Below are positions 51,417 through 60,501 of a DNA stretch of 64,000 nucleotides, piece after piece. The notes beneath the pieces are model-generated. The model made no database searches, was not told where the DNA came from, and worked only from the letters and a program-made list of their open reading frames with translations. Source of the stretch: Candidatus Poseidoniaceae archaeon. GTDB taxonomy: Archaea > Thermoplasmatota > Poseidoniia > Poseidoniales > Poseidoniaceae. Both the position numbers and the translations under genes were made by a program. The stretch lies in assembly GCA_949372875.1 (NCBI GenBank), contig CASIAW010000009.1, positions 1 through 64,000 of the forward strand. The letters are read 5' to 3'. The stretch's first letter is position 1. Every line of letters begins with the position of its first letter.

Positions 51417-53504
51417 TTATTCTTCTTCAGAGCGGCTCATCGTTTTCCTTGATTCTGATTGTCTTTGGACAATGTGTGTAAATACGAGAAATACCCCTAA
51501 AATCATTCCAATCTGGAGTATCACATTGGAATATACGGTAAGTGCAGGTTCCCAAGAATGAATCTGGATGGTGACTTCCCCATCAATAGACTCTTCAAAA
51601 TAGACAAGATGATTTTCTAAAACCTGAGGTCCCCATTGATGTAAATCATCTGAAGTGAGTAACTGAGTATGATTGTTGGTAAGGTTGACGAATTGAATTT
51701 CACCATCCATGTACTTCTCAATTGGATTTGTTGGGTCTAAGTGGTCACGAATCGACCAAGCTAAGATTCCATTTTTTATTGATGGATCACTTACGGCATA
51801 CTTTGCATCACTTGCAAGCCATTGTAGCCCATTTGAACGGTTATAGACAACCAAACGTTCCGTGGCTGAGACATTCACAGTGACTGCTATGAAGTTCTCA
51901 TCGAATACAAAGTCAGTGATTGTAGCGTTTTCCATATCGACTGGAGTGCCCCATGATTCAAGGATTTCATCTTGCTCGGGAGTTGAAGATGCATTGATAT
52001 TTTCGATAGTGATAGAGCCTGCAGAACCGATTCGTGAGAGAAGTACACTGGTTGGCTCGTTCTCGAGAACCATTGCGATTTCAATTCCATTTGCTCGAAC
52101 AAGGTCAATGTCTGCGACATCGAAACCGAGAGGGATTTCTATTCCTAAGCTGTTGTATGCACTCAATAATCCATTCATTTTCGCTATAATGTATGCAGAC
52201 TCTCCAGTTCCAGTGAGCAAGATATAATCCGGGCGCTCCATTTGAATGCTCAGTATCGGACTCGTGGAGGAATGCAGCATATCGAGATTGAATACTGACA
52301 ATGTTGTCAAATTCGCAATTGCCAGTTTAGATCCACTGAGTGCATAGGGTGAATCAGTTTCAATACTACCATTCATGAGCTCCCAGTTTAGATTTAAATC
52401 TGCTAAATTGTGAACGACAACAACTGGCCCAGTTAATCGATTATCAATGGTTGCCATCCATCCATCACTGGTTGCTACGCCTTGAGGTGCTTCAATTCCA
52501 TCAGCGGGTAAGGATTGACTACTCAAATCCCATGTGATGACAGAAAAGAGCAGCAAAAATACAACGATTGCCATAACGCCTGTTTCTCGACTCTTGGGGT
52601 TCCGATAGCGGTGGTAAATACTGGAACACCGACTCTTGATAATCCCGAATGCTTTTTTTGGATTTGTCAAAAGTGTCACAATACGGGCGTTCATCGTTCG
52701 TTCATCAAACACTTTCCACCATGATTCAGATGTTCTGTCAGCAACTGAAACAGCCAGTGCTGCAATCAACATTCCTCCGATGATGTCTGAAAACCAGTGA
52801 ATTCCGAGATAGATAATAGCAAAAGCAGTAATCAATGTGTAGGTGAGGACCAATGCTCGATAATTGTTCCACCTTCTGTCCTCATCAAACCGAGTTAGAC
52901 ACAACCACACCGCAAACGGAATACCAATATGGAGCGAGGGCATTCCGTTGGTGAATGGATCAATGCGTCGGAACCAATCACTAATTTCTGGCGTTAAATC
53001 ATATGCCAAAGTTTCCATTCCAGGGATGTAGTCCCCCGTTACTCGAACATTGAAAAACAGATAGAAAGGTATCGCTAGAATGTAGACCCATGCAATGCTC
53101 AATGTCATTCGGTCAGCAATCCATCGGTCATCGAAAAAGGCAAAGTAGAAGATAGAAACGTAGCAAATAAACATGAACCCTGACACATAAAAATGGGTGA
53201 GAGCAACGGTCAACCATTTTGCTTCAAACAGTTTCTGGACTTCTAAAACAAGGTCTCCTTCAATTCCATAAATCAATGGCGTCATGTCCAAACCAGTGTT
53301 TGCAATGATGATTCGGTCTAACTGGTCTAGAATATCTTTGGAATTGTAAATCACGAATACAATCAAGATGTGAATCCAATACCTTCGAAAGAAATCCACA
53401 AAAGTAGGTAATGTGATTTTCATCCATGGTGGTTTAAACACAGGCAATAAGATGACGCCAAGCGCTAATGCACTGACCAGCCAACTGAGATATATGCCGT
53501 CCAT
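51417..53504 (-). CDS. PAP2-type membrane phosphatase with extracytoplasmic domain
   Basis: 695 residues. About six hydrophobic helices in the first 270 residues hold the PAP2 motifs: NGMPSLHIGIPFAVW (SxxH form) and GIHWFSDIIGGML (conserved H-x-x-x-D). Such proteins dephosphorylate lipid phosphates or transfer head groups. A long extracytoplasmic region (about 330-655) is beta-rich and repeat-like, with propeller-like segments (GSKLAIANLTTLSVFNLD), then a final helix. The fusion is unusual. The stop abuts the convergent nadA stop. Confidence 0.85.
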   Translation of the reverse strand: MDGIYLSWLVSALALGVILLPVFKPPWMKITLPTFVDFFRRYWIHILIVFVIYNSKDILDQLDRIIIANTGLDMTPLIYGIEGDLVLEVQKLFEAKWLTVALTHFYVSGFMFICYVSIFYFAFFDDRWIADRMTLSIAWVYILAIPFYLFFNVRVTGDYIPGMETLAYDLTPEISDWFRRIDPFTNGMPSLHIGIPFAVWLCLTRFDEDRRWNNYRALVLTYTLITAFAIIYLGIHWFSDIIGGMLIAALAVSVADRTSESWWKVFDERTMNARIVTLLTNPKKAFGIIKSRCSSIYHRYRNPKSRETGVMAIVVFLLLFSVITWDLSSQSLPADGIEAPQGVATSDGWMATIDNRLTGPVVVVHNLADLNLNWELMNGSIETDSPYALSGSKLAIANLTTLSVFNLDMLHSSTSPILSIQMERPDYILLTGTGESAYIIAKMNGLLSAYNSLGIEIPLGFDVADIDLVRANGIEIAMVLENEPTSVLLSRIGSAGSITIENINASSTPEQDEILESWGTPVDMENATITDFVFDENFIAVTVNVSATERLVVYNRSNGLQWLASDAKYAVSDPSIKNGILAWSIRDHLDPTNPIEKYMDGEIQFVNLTNNHTQLLTSDDLHQWGPQVLENHLVYFEESIDGEVTIQIHSWEPALTVYSNVILQIGMILGVFLVFTHIVQRQSESRKTMSRSEEE

Positions 53505-53585
53505 TGGTGAACCTCAACCCCTACGGGGTTGGGTATTACACATGAAACCTCGCAGTAAAAATGCCGAGATTGGTCATTCCTTGAC

Positions 53586-53939
53586 TTACCATGCGCCGTG
53601 GACGTATGGTTTGCCGTTGTCAGGATCTCTTCGGTTCGCTAAATCCCAAATTCGTTCGAAACGATAGATTCCACTTGAGCATCCTTGAGTCCATTCAAAT
53701 CCAAGAGCATAATTCCCAACAGTTCGAACTTTGGGCTTTTCTTTTGGCAAGGCTTCAACTTGTCTTCGAAGATTTTTGCTCGCTTCATCCACGTTTCGTA
53801 ATGGAGAGCATTTCGCACATGGGCAAGCATGACGTAGGTCATCGTAGGTAATCTGAAATTCCGAGCCATCTTCATATGTCACGACGACATCCAATTCTCG
53901 ACGTTCAAAACGCTTCATGTTGGGCAGTTCATCGGTCAT
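53586..53939 (-). CDS. DUF971 (GBBH-like N-terminal) protein
   Basis: About 117 residues. FERRELDVVVTYEDGSEFQI, then DDLRHACPCAKCSPLRN, is the DUF971 pattern; Cys39, Cys41 and Cys44 (CPCAKC) could bind a metal or iron-sulphur cluster. In plant HCF101 a DUF971 domain follows an Mrp ATPase domain in one chain; here it is the gene immediately downstream of the Mrp gene (10 bp gap). It is probably an Fe-S carrier partner of it. Confidence 0.88.
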   Translation of the reverse strand: MTDELPNMKRFERRELDVVVTYEDGSEFQITYDDLRHACPCAKCSPLRNVDEASKNLRRQVEALPKEKPKVRTVGNYALGFEWTQGCSSGIYRFERIWDLANRRDPDNGKPYVHGAW

Positions 53940-53949
53940 AATGTCACCT

Positions 53950-54957
53950 TCAAATAATTTCAAGACCTGAACCAGAGTCTTCGACAATTTGCTCTTGCAA
54001 TGCAGAAACTACGGCGGCAAAGGCAATTGCAGATGGTCCTTCAGGTTCACTTACGATTCGATGGACTCCGTCATCTCCTCCACGAACAAATCCGGGGTCA
54101 AACGGTAGAGCGCCGAGGAAGGGCACTCCAAATTCTTCAGCGGTAAGTTTCCCTCCACCTTCTTTGAAAATATCCAGTGTCACACTAAATGCGCCACTGT
54201 CATCAGCTGTGGTCTTCAATGTCTTGCCTGCGGGAGCCGCAATCTCAATTTCTGAACCAGGTTTTGCTTTACCCGATATGGTATATCCACTCATATTTTC
54301 GACAACTCCGAGTACGGGGACTTTGAGTGATTCAGAAAAGGTAATCGATTTTCTACTGTCAAGAAGGGCAACTTCTTGAGGCGTGGTTACAATGACCATT
54401 CCATCAATGTCTGGAAGTGATTGAGCGACAGTCAATGGCTCATCAGAGGTGCCTGGAGGGAAGTCAATGATGAGGTAATCGAGATTCCCCCATTCGACAT
54501 CTCCAATAAATTGCTGAATTGCACCGAGTTTAATCGGTCCTCGCCAAACGACTGGAGTATCTTCATTATCGAGTAAAAACGCCATAGAGATAACTTTGAC
54601 TCCAAGGTGGCCTTGAGCCGGATGTATTCGTCCTGATTCGACATGAAGTCGGCGTCCGTCAAGTCCCATCATTTTCGGAACATTTGGCCCTGTTATGTCG
54701 ATATCCAGAATACCGACCGATAGGCCTTGTTGAGCGAGAGAAAGTGCAAGGCCGGTAGATACGGTGGATTTCCCAACGCCACCTTTTCCTGAAAGGACCA
54801 TGACCTTGTGTTTGATTTTCTTACTTATTTCTTCCATCGACATCTTACGCTTCATTTGTGCGTAAGCCTGTTCCATTTTCTTTTGTTCTTGTGGCGATGC
54901 TTCTGCAGGCGCGACATCCCCTTTGGGGTCATGAGTAGAGACGGGTGAATCCGACAT
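53950..54957 (-). CDS. Mrp/NBP35-type P-loop ATPase lacking the CxxC motif
   Basis: About 335 residues. MVLSGKGGVGKSTVSTGLAL (deviant Walker A), GILDIDITGPNVPKMMGL, MAFLLDNEDTPVVWRGP and YLIIDFPPGTSDEPL are diagnostic of Mrp/ApbC Fe-S cluster carriers. After ENMSGY (about residue 221-225), where the cluster-binding CPxC normally sits, there is instead about 38 residues like a bacterial Ig-like repeat (GKAKPGSEIEIAAPAGKTLK), then DIFKEGGG. The usual C-terminus follows. The ATG at 54957 is used; the longer frame to 55002 overlaps the next gene. Confidence 0.9.
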   Translation of the reverse strand: MSDSPVSTHDPKGDVAPAEASPQEQKKMEQAYAQMKRKMSMEEISKKIKHKVMVLSGKGGVGKSTVSTGLALSLAQQGLSVGILDIDITGPNVPKMMGLDGRRLHVESGRIHPAQGHLGVKVISMAFLLDNEDTPVVWRGPIKLGAIQQFIGDVEWGNLDYLIIDFPPGTSDEPLTVAQSLPDIDGMVIVTTPQEVALLDSRKSITFSESLKVPVLGVVENMSGYTISGKAKPGSEIEIAAPAGKTLKTTADDSGAFSVTLDIFKEGGGKLTAEEFGVPFLGALPFDPGFVRGGDDGVHRIVSEPEGPSAIAFAAVVSALQEQIVEDSGSGLEII

Positions 54958-54982
54958 GTTCCTTGGACCGCTCGACGGTACT

Positions 54983-55435
54983 TCAACCCATCTTTTCGGC
55001 ATGCATTTGATTTAACAGTCTTCGATGATACAAATGCACAAGCGATGTGATGAATAGAAAACTTAGTGTGAGTGTGATATCAATGGACTGGTCGGCATAT
55101 GCCCATGCTAAGGCAACAGCCAGCAGTAGAGAGATTGCGTGTCCCGTTGAGTTGGCAACTCGTTTTTCTTTCAAGACCACGACTCGTCCGAACATGATGA
55201 TGCAGGGGCCGATGATAAACGTCAGCAATGTAATGCTGCCTGCAACGAGTGTAAAGGCAAGGTCCCAATCCTGAGCAGCTGCGATGATGTGCGCAAAGAA
55301 TAAGCCAGCGTAAAGGGTAGCTGAAAAACAAATGCCACGGAGGAGGCTCGGAGCATTTCGTAACATACTTTTTCCAGTTCTTTCTCCTTTGAGAACTCTT
55401 CTATATTGGGAATAAATAAATACGCTTGCTTGCAT
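54983..55435 (-). CDS. Four-helix membrane protein of unknown function
   Basis: About 150 residues, not recognised. Four hydrophobic segments: GICFSATLYAGLFFAHIIAA, LVAGSITLLTFIIGPCIIMF, ISLLLAVALAWAY and LTLSFLFITSLVHLYH, with a basic N-terminus (YRRVLKGERTGK). It begins 8 bp from the divergent arsC-like start and ends 26 bp before the Mrp start, and could be cotranscribed with Mrp and DUF971. Confidence 0.65.
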   Translation of the reverse strand: MQASVFIYSQYRRVLKGERTGKSMLRNAPSLLRGICFSATLYAGLFFAHIIAAAQDWDLAFTLVAGSITLLTFIIGPCIIMFGRVVVLKEKRVANSTGHAISLLLAVALAWAYADQSIDITLTLSFLFITSLVHLYHRRLLNQMHAEKMG

Positions 55436-55443
55436 GGCAAAGT

Positions 55444-55806
55444 ATGCGCCTCTTATTCGTCTGCGTTGGTAATTCATGTCGTTCACAAATGGCTGAAGGA
55501 ATCGCTCGCTCAATGGGCTTTTCAGCAGATTCTGCGGGTACCCATCCGGCAGCAAGTATTGCCAGTAACGCCGTGGTTGTTCTGAACAACAGAGGCATCT
55601 CTACCGAGGGCATGGTGCCGAAGAGTGTAGATGGCTTTTCTGCAGAGGATTACGACATGGTTATATCGATGGGTTGTGGTGTCCATTGTCCATTAATGAG
55701 AATTGATCAAGACTGGGAACTTGAAGATCCAGTCGGACAAGAATTATCCGTGTATCAGTCGACTGCTGCGCAAATAGAAAAGAACCTCAACTCCTTATTG
55801 GAGTGA
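55444..55806 (+). CDS. Arsenate reductase/LMW protein-tyrosine-phosphatase-like
   Basis: About 120 residues. CVGNSCRSQMAEGIAR is the CX5R phosphatase loop shared by thioredoxin-type ArsC and low-molecular-weight phosphatases; VISMGCGVHCP and DWELEDPVGQ are more like ArsC. It may reduce arsenate or dephosphorylate proteins. It starts 8 bp from the divergent membrane protein gene, with AATAAATAAAT about 25 bp upstream as a TATA-like stretch, which suggests a leaderless transcript. Confidence 0.88.
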   Translation: MRLLFVCVGNSCRSQMAEGIARSMGFSADSAGTHPAASIASNAVVVLNNRGISTEGMVPKSVDGFSAEDYDMVISMGCGVHCPLMRIDQDWELEDPVGQELSVYQSTAAQIEKNLNSLLE

Positions 55807-56124
55807 TTATTCTTCTTCGCTCGGGACTTCTCCTACGCCGTCGATTTCGATGGTAAGGACGCTAACAGTCCGATCTCTGTTATCTTGAGTGAGTGTCTCA
55901 GAGGCGCAATGAATGTTGCCAATGATTACTTCTTCAGGTAAGCCTTGAGCGATGATTCCATTTCTTCTTCGACATATTTCTGCCACATCGACAGCTCGAC
56001 CAATTGTGGCGCCTCGTGCAACGAGTTGAACCTGACGGTTTCCTTCTTCCATTGCCATGACGACTGCTCGAACATATGCATGCAATGGTTTTTTACCAAT
56101 AAAAATAGAACGTCGCTCACCCAC
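55807..56124 (-). CDS. albA: Alba family DNA/RNA-binding protein
   Basis: 105 residues. IFIGKKPLHAYVRAVVMAME and LVARGATIGRAVDVAEICRR are the Alba fold motifs (the glycine-lysine loop and ARG). Archaeal chromatin protein that coats DNA or RNA. The start is GTG with a GGGAG ribosome-binding site. Its acidic C-terminus (GEVPSEEE) is longer than in typical Alba. The gene lies between the arsC-like gene and a tRNA on the same strand. Confidence 0.95.
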   Translation of the reverse strand: MGERRSIFIGKKPLHAYVRAVVMAMEEGNRQVQLVARGATIGRAVDVAEICRRRNGIIAQGLPEEVIIGNIHCASETLTQDNRDRTVSVLTIEIDGVGEVPSEEE

Positions 56125-56230
56125 AATACTCCCTCAAAATTGACTGGGCGTCACTTGCGGTTAATGCTTCGCTTTGAATCGAGGTGAAAAAGCCCAAAAA
56201 ACAAAGCAAAAATGGGGAATTAAGTGGTGA

Positions 56231-56305
56231 TGGTACGGACGCCGGGATTTGAACCCGGGTTCAAGCGTTGGCAACGCTCGGTGATAACCGCTACACTACG
56301 TCCGT
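56231..56305 (-). tRNA. tRNA-Gly(GCC)
   Basis: 75 bases with CCA encoded. The acceptor arm ACGGACG/CGTCCGT is fully paired. D arm GTGT..TCAC, anticodon arm GAGCG-TTGCCAA-CGCTT with anticodon GCC, variable loop GAAC, T arm CCGGG-TTCAAAT-CCCGG. Discriminator A73. No intron. It stands between the Alba gene and the large surface protein, on the minus strand. Confidence 0.93.
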
Positions 56306-56361
56306 AGATGTAATCACCCCAAAGTGCGGCAGTATAAACGGTTGTCGGCTCGACTGAGTGC

Positions 56362-59300
56362 TCAATTAAATCCGAAACGGTCCTGGCCCTGTTCATTTTC
56401 TGGTCTGTTGCGAATTGAGATAAACACGACGACCGCAACTCCGATGCCAAAGACGGCGAGGATTCCGATTAATACACCCGTAGTGAGTATCTGACCGCCC
56501 ACGCCGGGCAGGGTCGTTTGTTCTTCAACAAGCTGTATGGCGACAGAGGTCGTAGGGCTTACTTCACCATAGACATCAGATGCCTGAATCAAAACCTCAT
56601 GAGTCCCAAGTGGAATGCTGCTTCGGACTTGCATTTCTGTTGTGTATATTCCGTCATTTGCAGTCACATCTCCGTTGGTTCCATCATCATACATCCTTTG
56701 CCATGTGGCTTGTGATGTAAAGGGAGTAAAGACTCCCAAATTCGCTTGAGCGACGAGGACTCCATCATCATCATTGATTTCAACTTCAAGCAGAAACGTT
56801 GACCCCTCTCCATTTCTCTCTAGAGTTTGAAGCCCGGGAGAAATGATGCTTGGGCCAGTGTTGATGACACGTATGCTCATCTCTTTCATGATCAAATCTG
56901 AAACATGGTGAGGTCCATATATGGCTTGAAGAGAAGAATTCATCCCATCAGCATGCCAGAGAGTGGTGAACACTTTTTCACCTAAACCATCGGTCAAAAC
57001 AAAGGGTAACACTTGCTGCCCAGGTGTCATAGATTCTGGGACTGTGAAAGAACCAATCCAGACGCCACCTGACTGGGTTAACGTAATCAACTCCCCTCCC
57101 GAATCTCTCAAGTCAATGATTATTTCTTCGACTCCGTGTCCATCATAGGCTTGCGCATTTACAATCATGACCGTGCCTCGAGGACCGGTATCCGGTAAAA
57201 TTTCAAAGGCATGCAGGCGTGGCCCTTGATTAATTACTTCAATCTCCCCAAATCCGATAGAAGTAAGGCCCCAAGTGTCAGTTGCTGTAATATTCAGCGT
57301 AATGTTTCCGACTTCAAGGCCTTGAACTAGAATCTGTGTCGTAAAGCGATTGTCTCCAACGGTTGCGTCTCCATCAAGTCCTCTGTCATTCATGCTCACG
57401 GTATCTCCTCCAATGGGCGATAAATCGATTGTAACTGCGTCGACGTTCATTTCTTGGTCGGAGATGTGAGCAACTAGGGTGCCTACGCTTCCTCCTTCGC
57501 CATAAATGAGGCCTTCTTCAATATAAAGCTCGACGAGTGTTGGAGCAGTGTTATTTTCAGCAGTGATTACCGATGGAGAGAGAATACGTTCGACCATCTG
57601 GCTTTCAGTGAAGTTTGCAGTTTCATTTTCGCTGCCATAAGGTATCTCTAAAATTCGATTAACACTTGAAATTAAACCCATCAATGGACCTTGGTCAATG
57701 ATTGAACCAGAGGCAGAACCGCTCCCGTCATAATTTCCAGTCCAGTTTGTAACGTGCAAATTAAAGCCGTCACGAGGGTCATTACCAGTAGATTCTGCAG
57801 TAATGACCAGAGACAAACCTTCTTGTTCTGCGAGCCTGATTGTATCTCCAGGAATGAGCGGTATTGGCATTAACCCCGTTTCTCTAGAAATGGTAATTTC
57901 ACCCAAAATATCTTCTGTTTCAGGTTGCGTTGTGTTGACTTGAATTGGACTGTTTTCCGGCCGTTCATCACCGCTTGAAGGGTCAGCTCCAGTTTCCTCC
58001 CATACGATTCGAACGGTTTTGTTTTCCCATTCTGACTGTACGACTTGGTAATCCCACGATTCGTTATGGTTCGCACCAACACCTTGTCCGTCGAAAAAGT
58101 TTCCACCGTTGACTCCAGTAATATTGAACCAAGTTTCCTGATGAATTACATTGACTAAAAAGACAACTTGCGTTGCGTTCGCTTGGTCTCCAGTTTCTTC
58201 AATTCCACGAACAATTCCAAAGGTACCTTGAGCATCGCCAGTAATGACGCCATCCATGTGCAAGTCATCTTTCAAGGTGATTCCATCTTCGGTCAACCAA
58301 TGCAAGTCATGAATGGTTCCATTGATCATGATACTCGAGTTCTCGTCTTCCTCATTTAAGCCAAAAGTACCTTGGCCGATAAATTCGCTTTTTTGGTCGG
58401 TACGAATACCGTCTTCCCAGCGGTCAAGGAAAGTCAAACCGTCTAAAGAGACATCCATTCGGAAATCATCATCGTCAAGAATCATATCAGCAAGAGCCTC
58501 AAATTGGGTATGCTGTAATCTTCGGACTCCATTTTCATCCCACGTTTCTAAGAAAAAAACACTCACTTCCCCAGTGACATTGAGACCTTCAACACCGTCC
58601 TCATCCTCTTCACTGATGAGCAAGTCCCCGGTTGCTTCAATTCGCAACCTCTCGGAAAGGTTACCATCAATCATTGACCGGTTGAACCATCCTTCAGAGA
58701 CATTGGCAGTAACTTCACTCTGTGAATCGCCATCGAGGGTTACAAGGTGAAGTAAGCCACTTCCTCGTGCATCGAAAACTTGAGATGTCAACACGCCAGA
58801 TTGAATGGTTTCATTCTTCCAAATTGAATCTAAACGTAGATTGAGGCTTGTAGTACTCTCATTTGTATTCTCTAATGTCGTGAGATTACCATCTCCCAAC
58901 TCCCACGAGTTAAGCACAGTTCCTTGACGCATCTGCCAGCCCTGGCCATCGAAGTCCAAGGAGAACCCTTGTTCTCCCTCTGATGTAGTATACGTCTGAT
59001 CTAGGTCCCATGACGTCTTGAGCAACACCTCATGATCGGCCATTGGTTGGTTCCAAGTTCCGACGGTAAAACTCCGAACCGTTTGAACAGGTTCTGTGAG
59101 TACTGTTCCATCCCAGCCGTTTATAGCAACGGTGATTGTAATTTCATCCCCCCATTCCAAAGTCGTATTGAGCACTGCATGGGCAACCCGGTTCTCATCA
59201 ATCGAATCCCATGTGATGAATACATCTGTGGCTTGGAGAGAGCCGTTTTGAACATGAATGACATCGACGTCAATGTCATAGGATCCGTTGTCGGCAAAAG

Positions 59301-59460
59301 TAATCAGGTATGCATGTTCATTCAAACCTCCATTTCCTTCAAGCCACGCTGTATTAATGGTAGGTGAGGTCGGTTGGTCTTCGGCACTTGCAGAGAATAC
59401 CAGAGGTAGAATCATCATCACAAAAAGGGTGATTGCCAGTCTCGGTTTCTGGTTCCTCAT
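56362..59460 (-). CDS. Very large secreted, membrane-anchored surface protein
   Basis: 1032 residues. An N-terminal signal peptide (MRNQKPRLAITLFVMMILPL, end VFSASA) and one C-terminal helix (VLIGILAVFGIGVAVVVFI) before a basic tail indicate a surface-anchored protein. The middle region is beta-rich, asparagine/threonine-rich with many potential N-glycosylation sequons. Two choice-of-anchor-like repeats are visible: RGLDGDATVGDNRFTTQ and YDDGTNGDVTANDGIYTTEM. Ig-like domains are likely. Function is not known; similar proteins are common in MGII. Minus strand, upstream of the tRNA. Confidence 0.8.
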   Translation of the reverse strand: MRNQKPRLAITLFVMMILPLVFSASAEDQPTSPTINTAWLEGNGGLNEHAYLITFADNGSYDIDVDVIHVQNGSLQATDVFITWDSIDENRVAHAVLNTTLEWGDEITITVAINGWDGTVLTEPVQTVRSFTVGTWNQPMADHEVLLKTSWDLDQTYTTSEGEQGFSLDFDGQGWQMRQGTVLNSWELGDGNLTTLENTNESTTSLNLRLDSIWKNETIQSGVLTSQVFDARGSGLLHLVTLDGDSQSEVTANVSEGWFNRSMIDGNLSERLRIEATGDLLISEEDEDGVEGLNVTGEVSVFFLETWDENGVRRLQHTQFEALADMILDDDDFRMDVSLDGLTFLDRWEDGIRTDQKSEFIGQGTFGLNEEDENSSIMINGTIHDLHWLTEDGITLKDDLHMDGVITGDAQGTFGIVRGIEETGDQANATQVVFLVNVIHQETWFNITGVNGGNFFDGQGVGANHNESWDYQVVQSEWENKTVRIVWEETGADPSSGDERPENSPIQVNTTQPETEDILGEITISRETGLMPIPLIPGDTIRLAEQEGLSLVITAESTGNDPRDGFNLHVTNWTGNYDGSGSASGSIIDQGPLMGLISSVNRILEIPYGSENETANFTESQMVERILSPSVITAENNTAPTLVELYIEEGLIYGEGGSVGTLVAHISDQEMNVDAVTIDLSPIGGDTVSMNDRGLDGDATVGDNRFTTQILVQGLEVGNITLNITATDTWGLTSIGFGEIEVINQGPRLHAFEILPDTGPRGTVMIVNAQAYDGHGVEEIIIDLRDSGGELITLTQSGGVWIGSFTVPESMTPGQQVLPFVLTDGLGEKVFTTLWHADGMNSSLQAIYGPHHVSDLIMKEMSIRVINTGPSIISPGLQTLERNGEGSTFLLEVEINDDDGVLVAQANLGVFTPFTSQATWQRMYDDGTNGDVTANDGIYTTEMQVRSSIPLGTHEVLIQASDVYGEVSPTTSVAIQLVEEQTTLPGVGGQILTTGVLIGILAVFGIGVAVVVFISIRNRPENEQGQDRFGFN

Positions 59461-59535
59461 GGAAAGAGGTAGCGCCTGCTCCTCTTCAATACTTGCGCTT
59501 CACTGTGCGATTTGAAATGGGTTGATGCGTTGCAA

Positions 59536-60501
59536 TCATACGTCTAAAACATATCCGAAAAGAAGCGGAGCGACGATGGTCGCATCACTTTCAATCACAA
59601 ATTTAGGAGTATGTACGTCAAGTTTTCCCCAAGTAATCTTTTCATTCGGTGGAGCGCCTGAATATCCTCCGTATGAAGGTGAAGATTCACTGATTTGACA
59701 AAACCATCCCCATAAAGGGACTTCTCTCTTCAAATCTTGGTGCAATAAGGGGACCACGCAAATTGGGAAATCTCCGGCAATCCCTCCACCGATTTGCAGA
59801 AAGGCCAAAGAATCGGTTTTAGATTCATACCATTGTGCTAAATGAATCATGTATTCGATTCCGTTTTTGATGACAGTAGAACGTATTTCTCCGTCAATAC
59901 ATCGAGCTGCAAAGATATTGCCAAGAGTCGAATCCTCCCATCCAGGAACAAATAACGGAAGATTTACCTTCGCAGCAGCCAGCAACCAAGAATCCTCTGG
60001 ATTTGCTTCATAGGTCTCTTCTAGAACATCGTTCTTCAACAAGTCATAGAAGAATTGGTGGGGTAGTTTAGACTCACCCGCATCATCAGTTTGTTTCCAA
60101 GATGAGAGCATATGATGTTCCACTTTACGGAATGCTTCGTGTTCTGGAATACAAATATCGGTCACTCTGTTGAGGTTCTTCAGGAGTAATTCTGCATCGT
60201 CTTCTGCGGATAAATCTCTCCAGTTTTCAACAGATACATACGAGTTATGCGCTACGAGATTGAAGAGGTCTTCCTCGAGGTTTGCGCCCGTGCATGAGAT
60301 TCCAGCAACGTGTCCTGCCCGAATCATCGGTGCGAGGCTTCGTCCTAATTCAGCGGTACTCATTGCACCTGCAAGCGTGAGAAATATCTTGCCACCATCA
60401 GATAAAAATTGAGTCAACGATTGAGCTGCTCGAGCGAGTTCACCGGCATTGAAATGACGATAATTCTGGTCGACGAACGCTCGAACAGACATGTCATTCA
60501 T
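59536..60501 (-). CDS. dhs: Deoxyhypusine synthase family protein
   Basis: About 321 residues. LSDGGKIFLTLAGAMSTAEL, GISCTGANLEEDLFNLVAH, FLQIGGGIAGDFPICVVPLL and EKITWGK (active-site lysine) are the deoxyhypusine synthase motifs. It transfers the butylamine of spermidine to a lysine of initiation factor 5A. Start ATG 60501 overlaps the speD stop by 8 bp. Its immediate upstream genes make spermidine, its substrate. The closest subgroup may be the DHS-like one, so substrate specificity is not certain. Confidence 0.88.
   Translation of the reverse strand: MNDMSVRAFVDQNYRHFNAGELARAAQSLTQFLSDGGKIFLTLAGAMSTAELGRSLAPMIRAGHVAGISCTGANLEEDLFNLVAHNSYVSVENWRDLSAEDDAELLLKNLNRVTDICIPEHEAFRKVEHHMLSSWKQTDDAGESKLPHQFFYDLLKNDVLEETYEANPEDSWLLAAAKVNLPLFVPGWEDSTLGNIFAARCIDGEIRSTVIKNGIEYMIHLAQWYESKTDSLAFLQIGGGIAGDFPICVVPLLHQDLKREVPLWGWFCQISESSPSYGGYSGAPPNEKITWGKLDVHTPKFVIESDATIVAPLLFGYVLDV

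Noticed and set aside
53586-54957. Frameshift splitting an HCF101-like gene into Mrp and DUF971
   Set aside because: Both parts have proper starts and stops 10 bp apart and complete domain ends, so two genes are more likely than a broken one.
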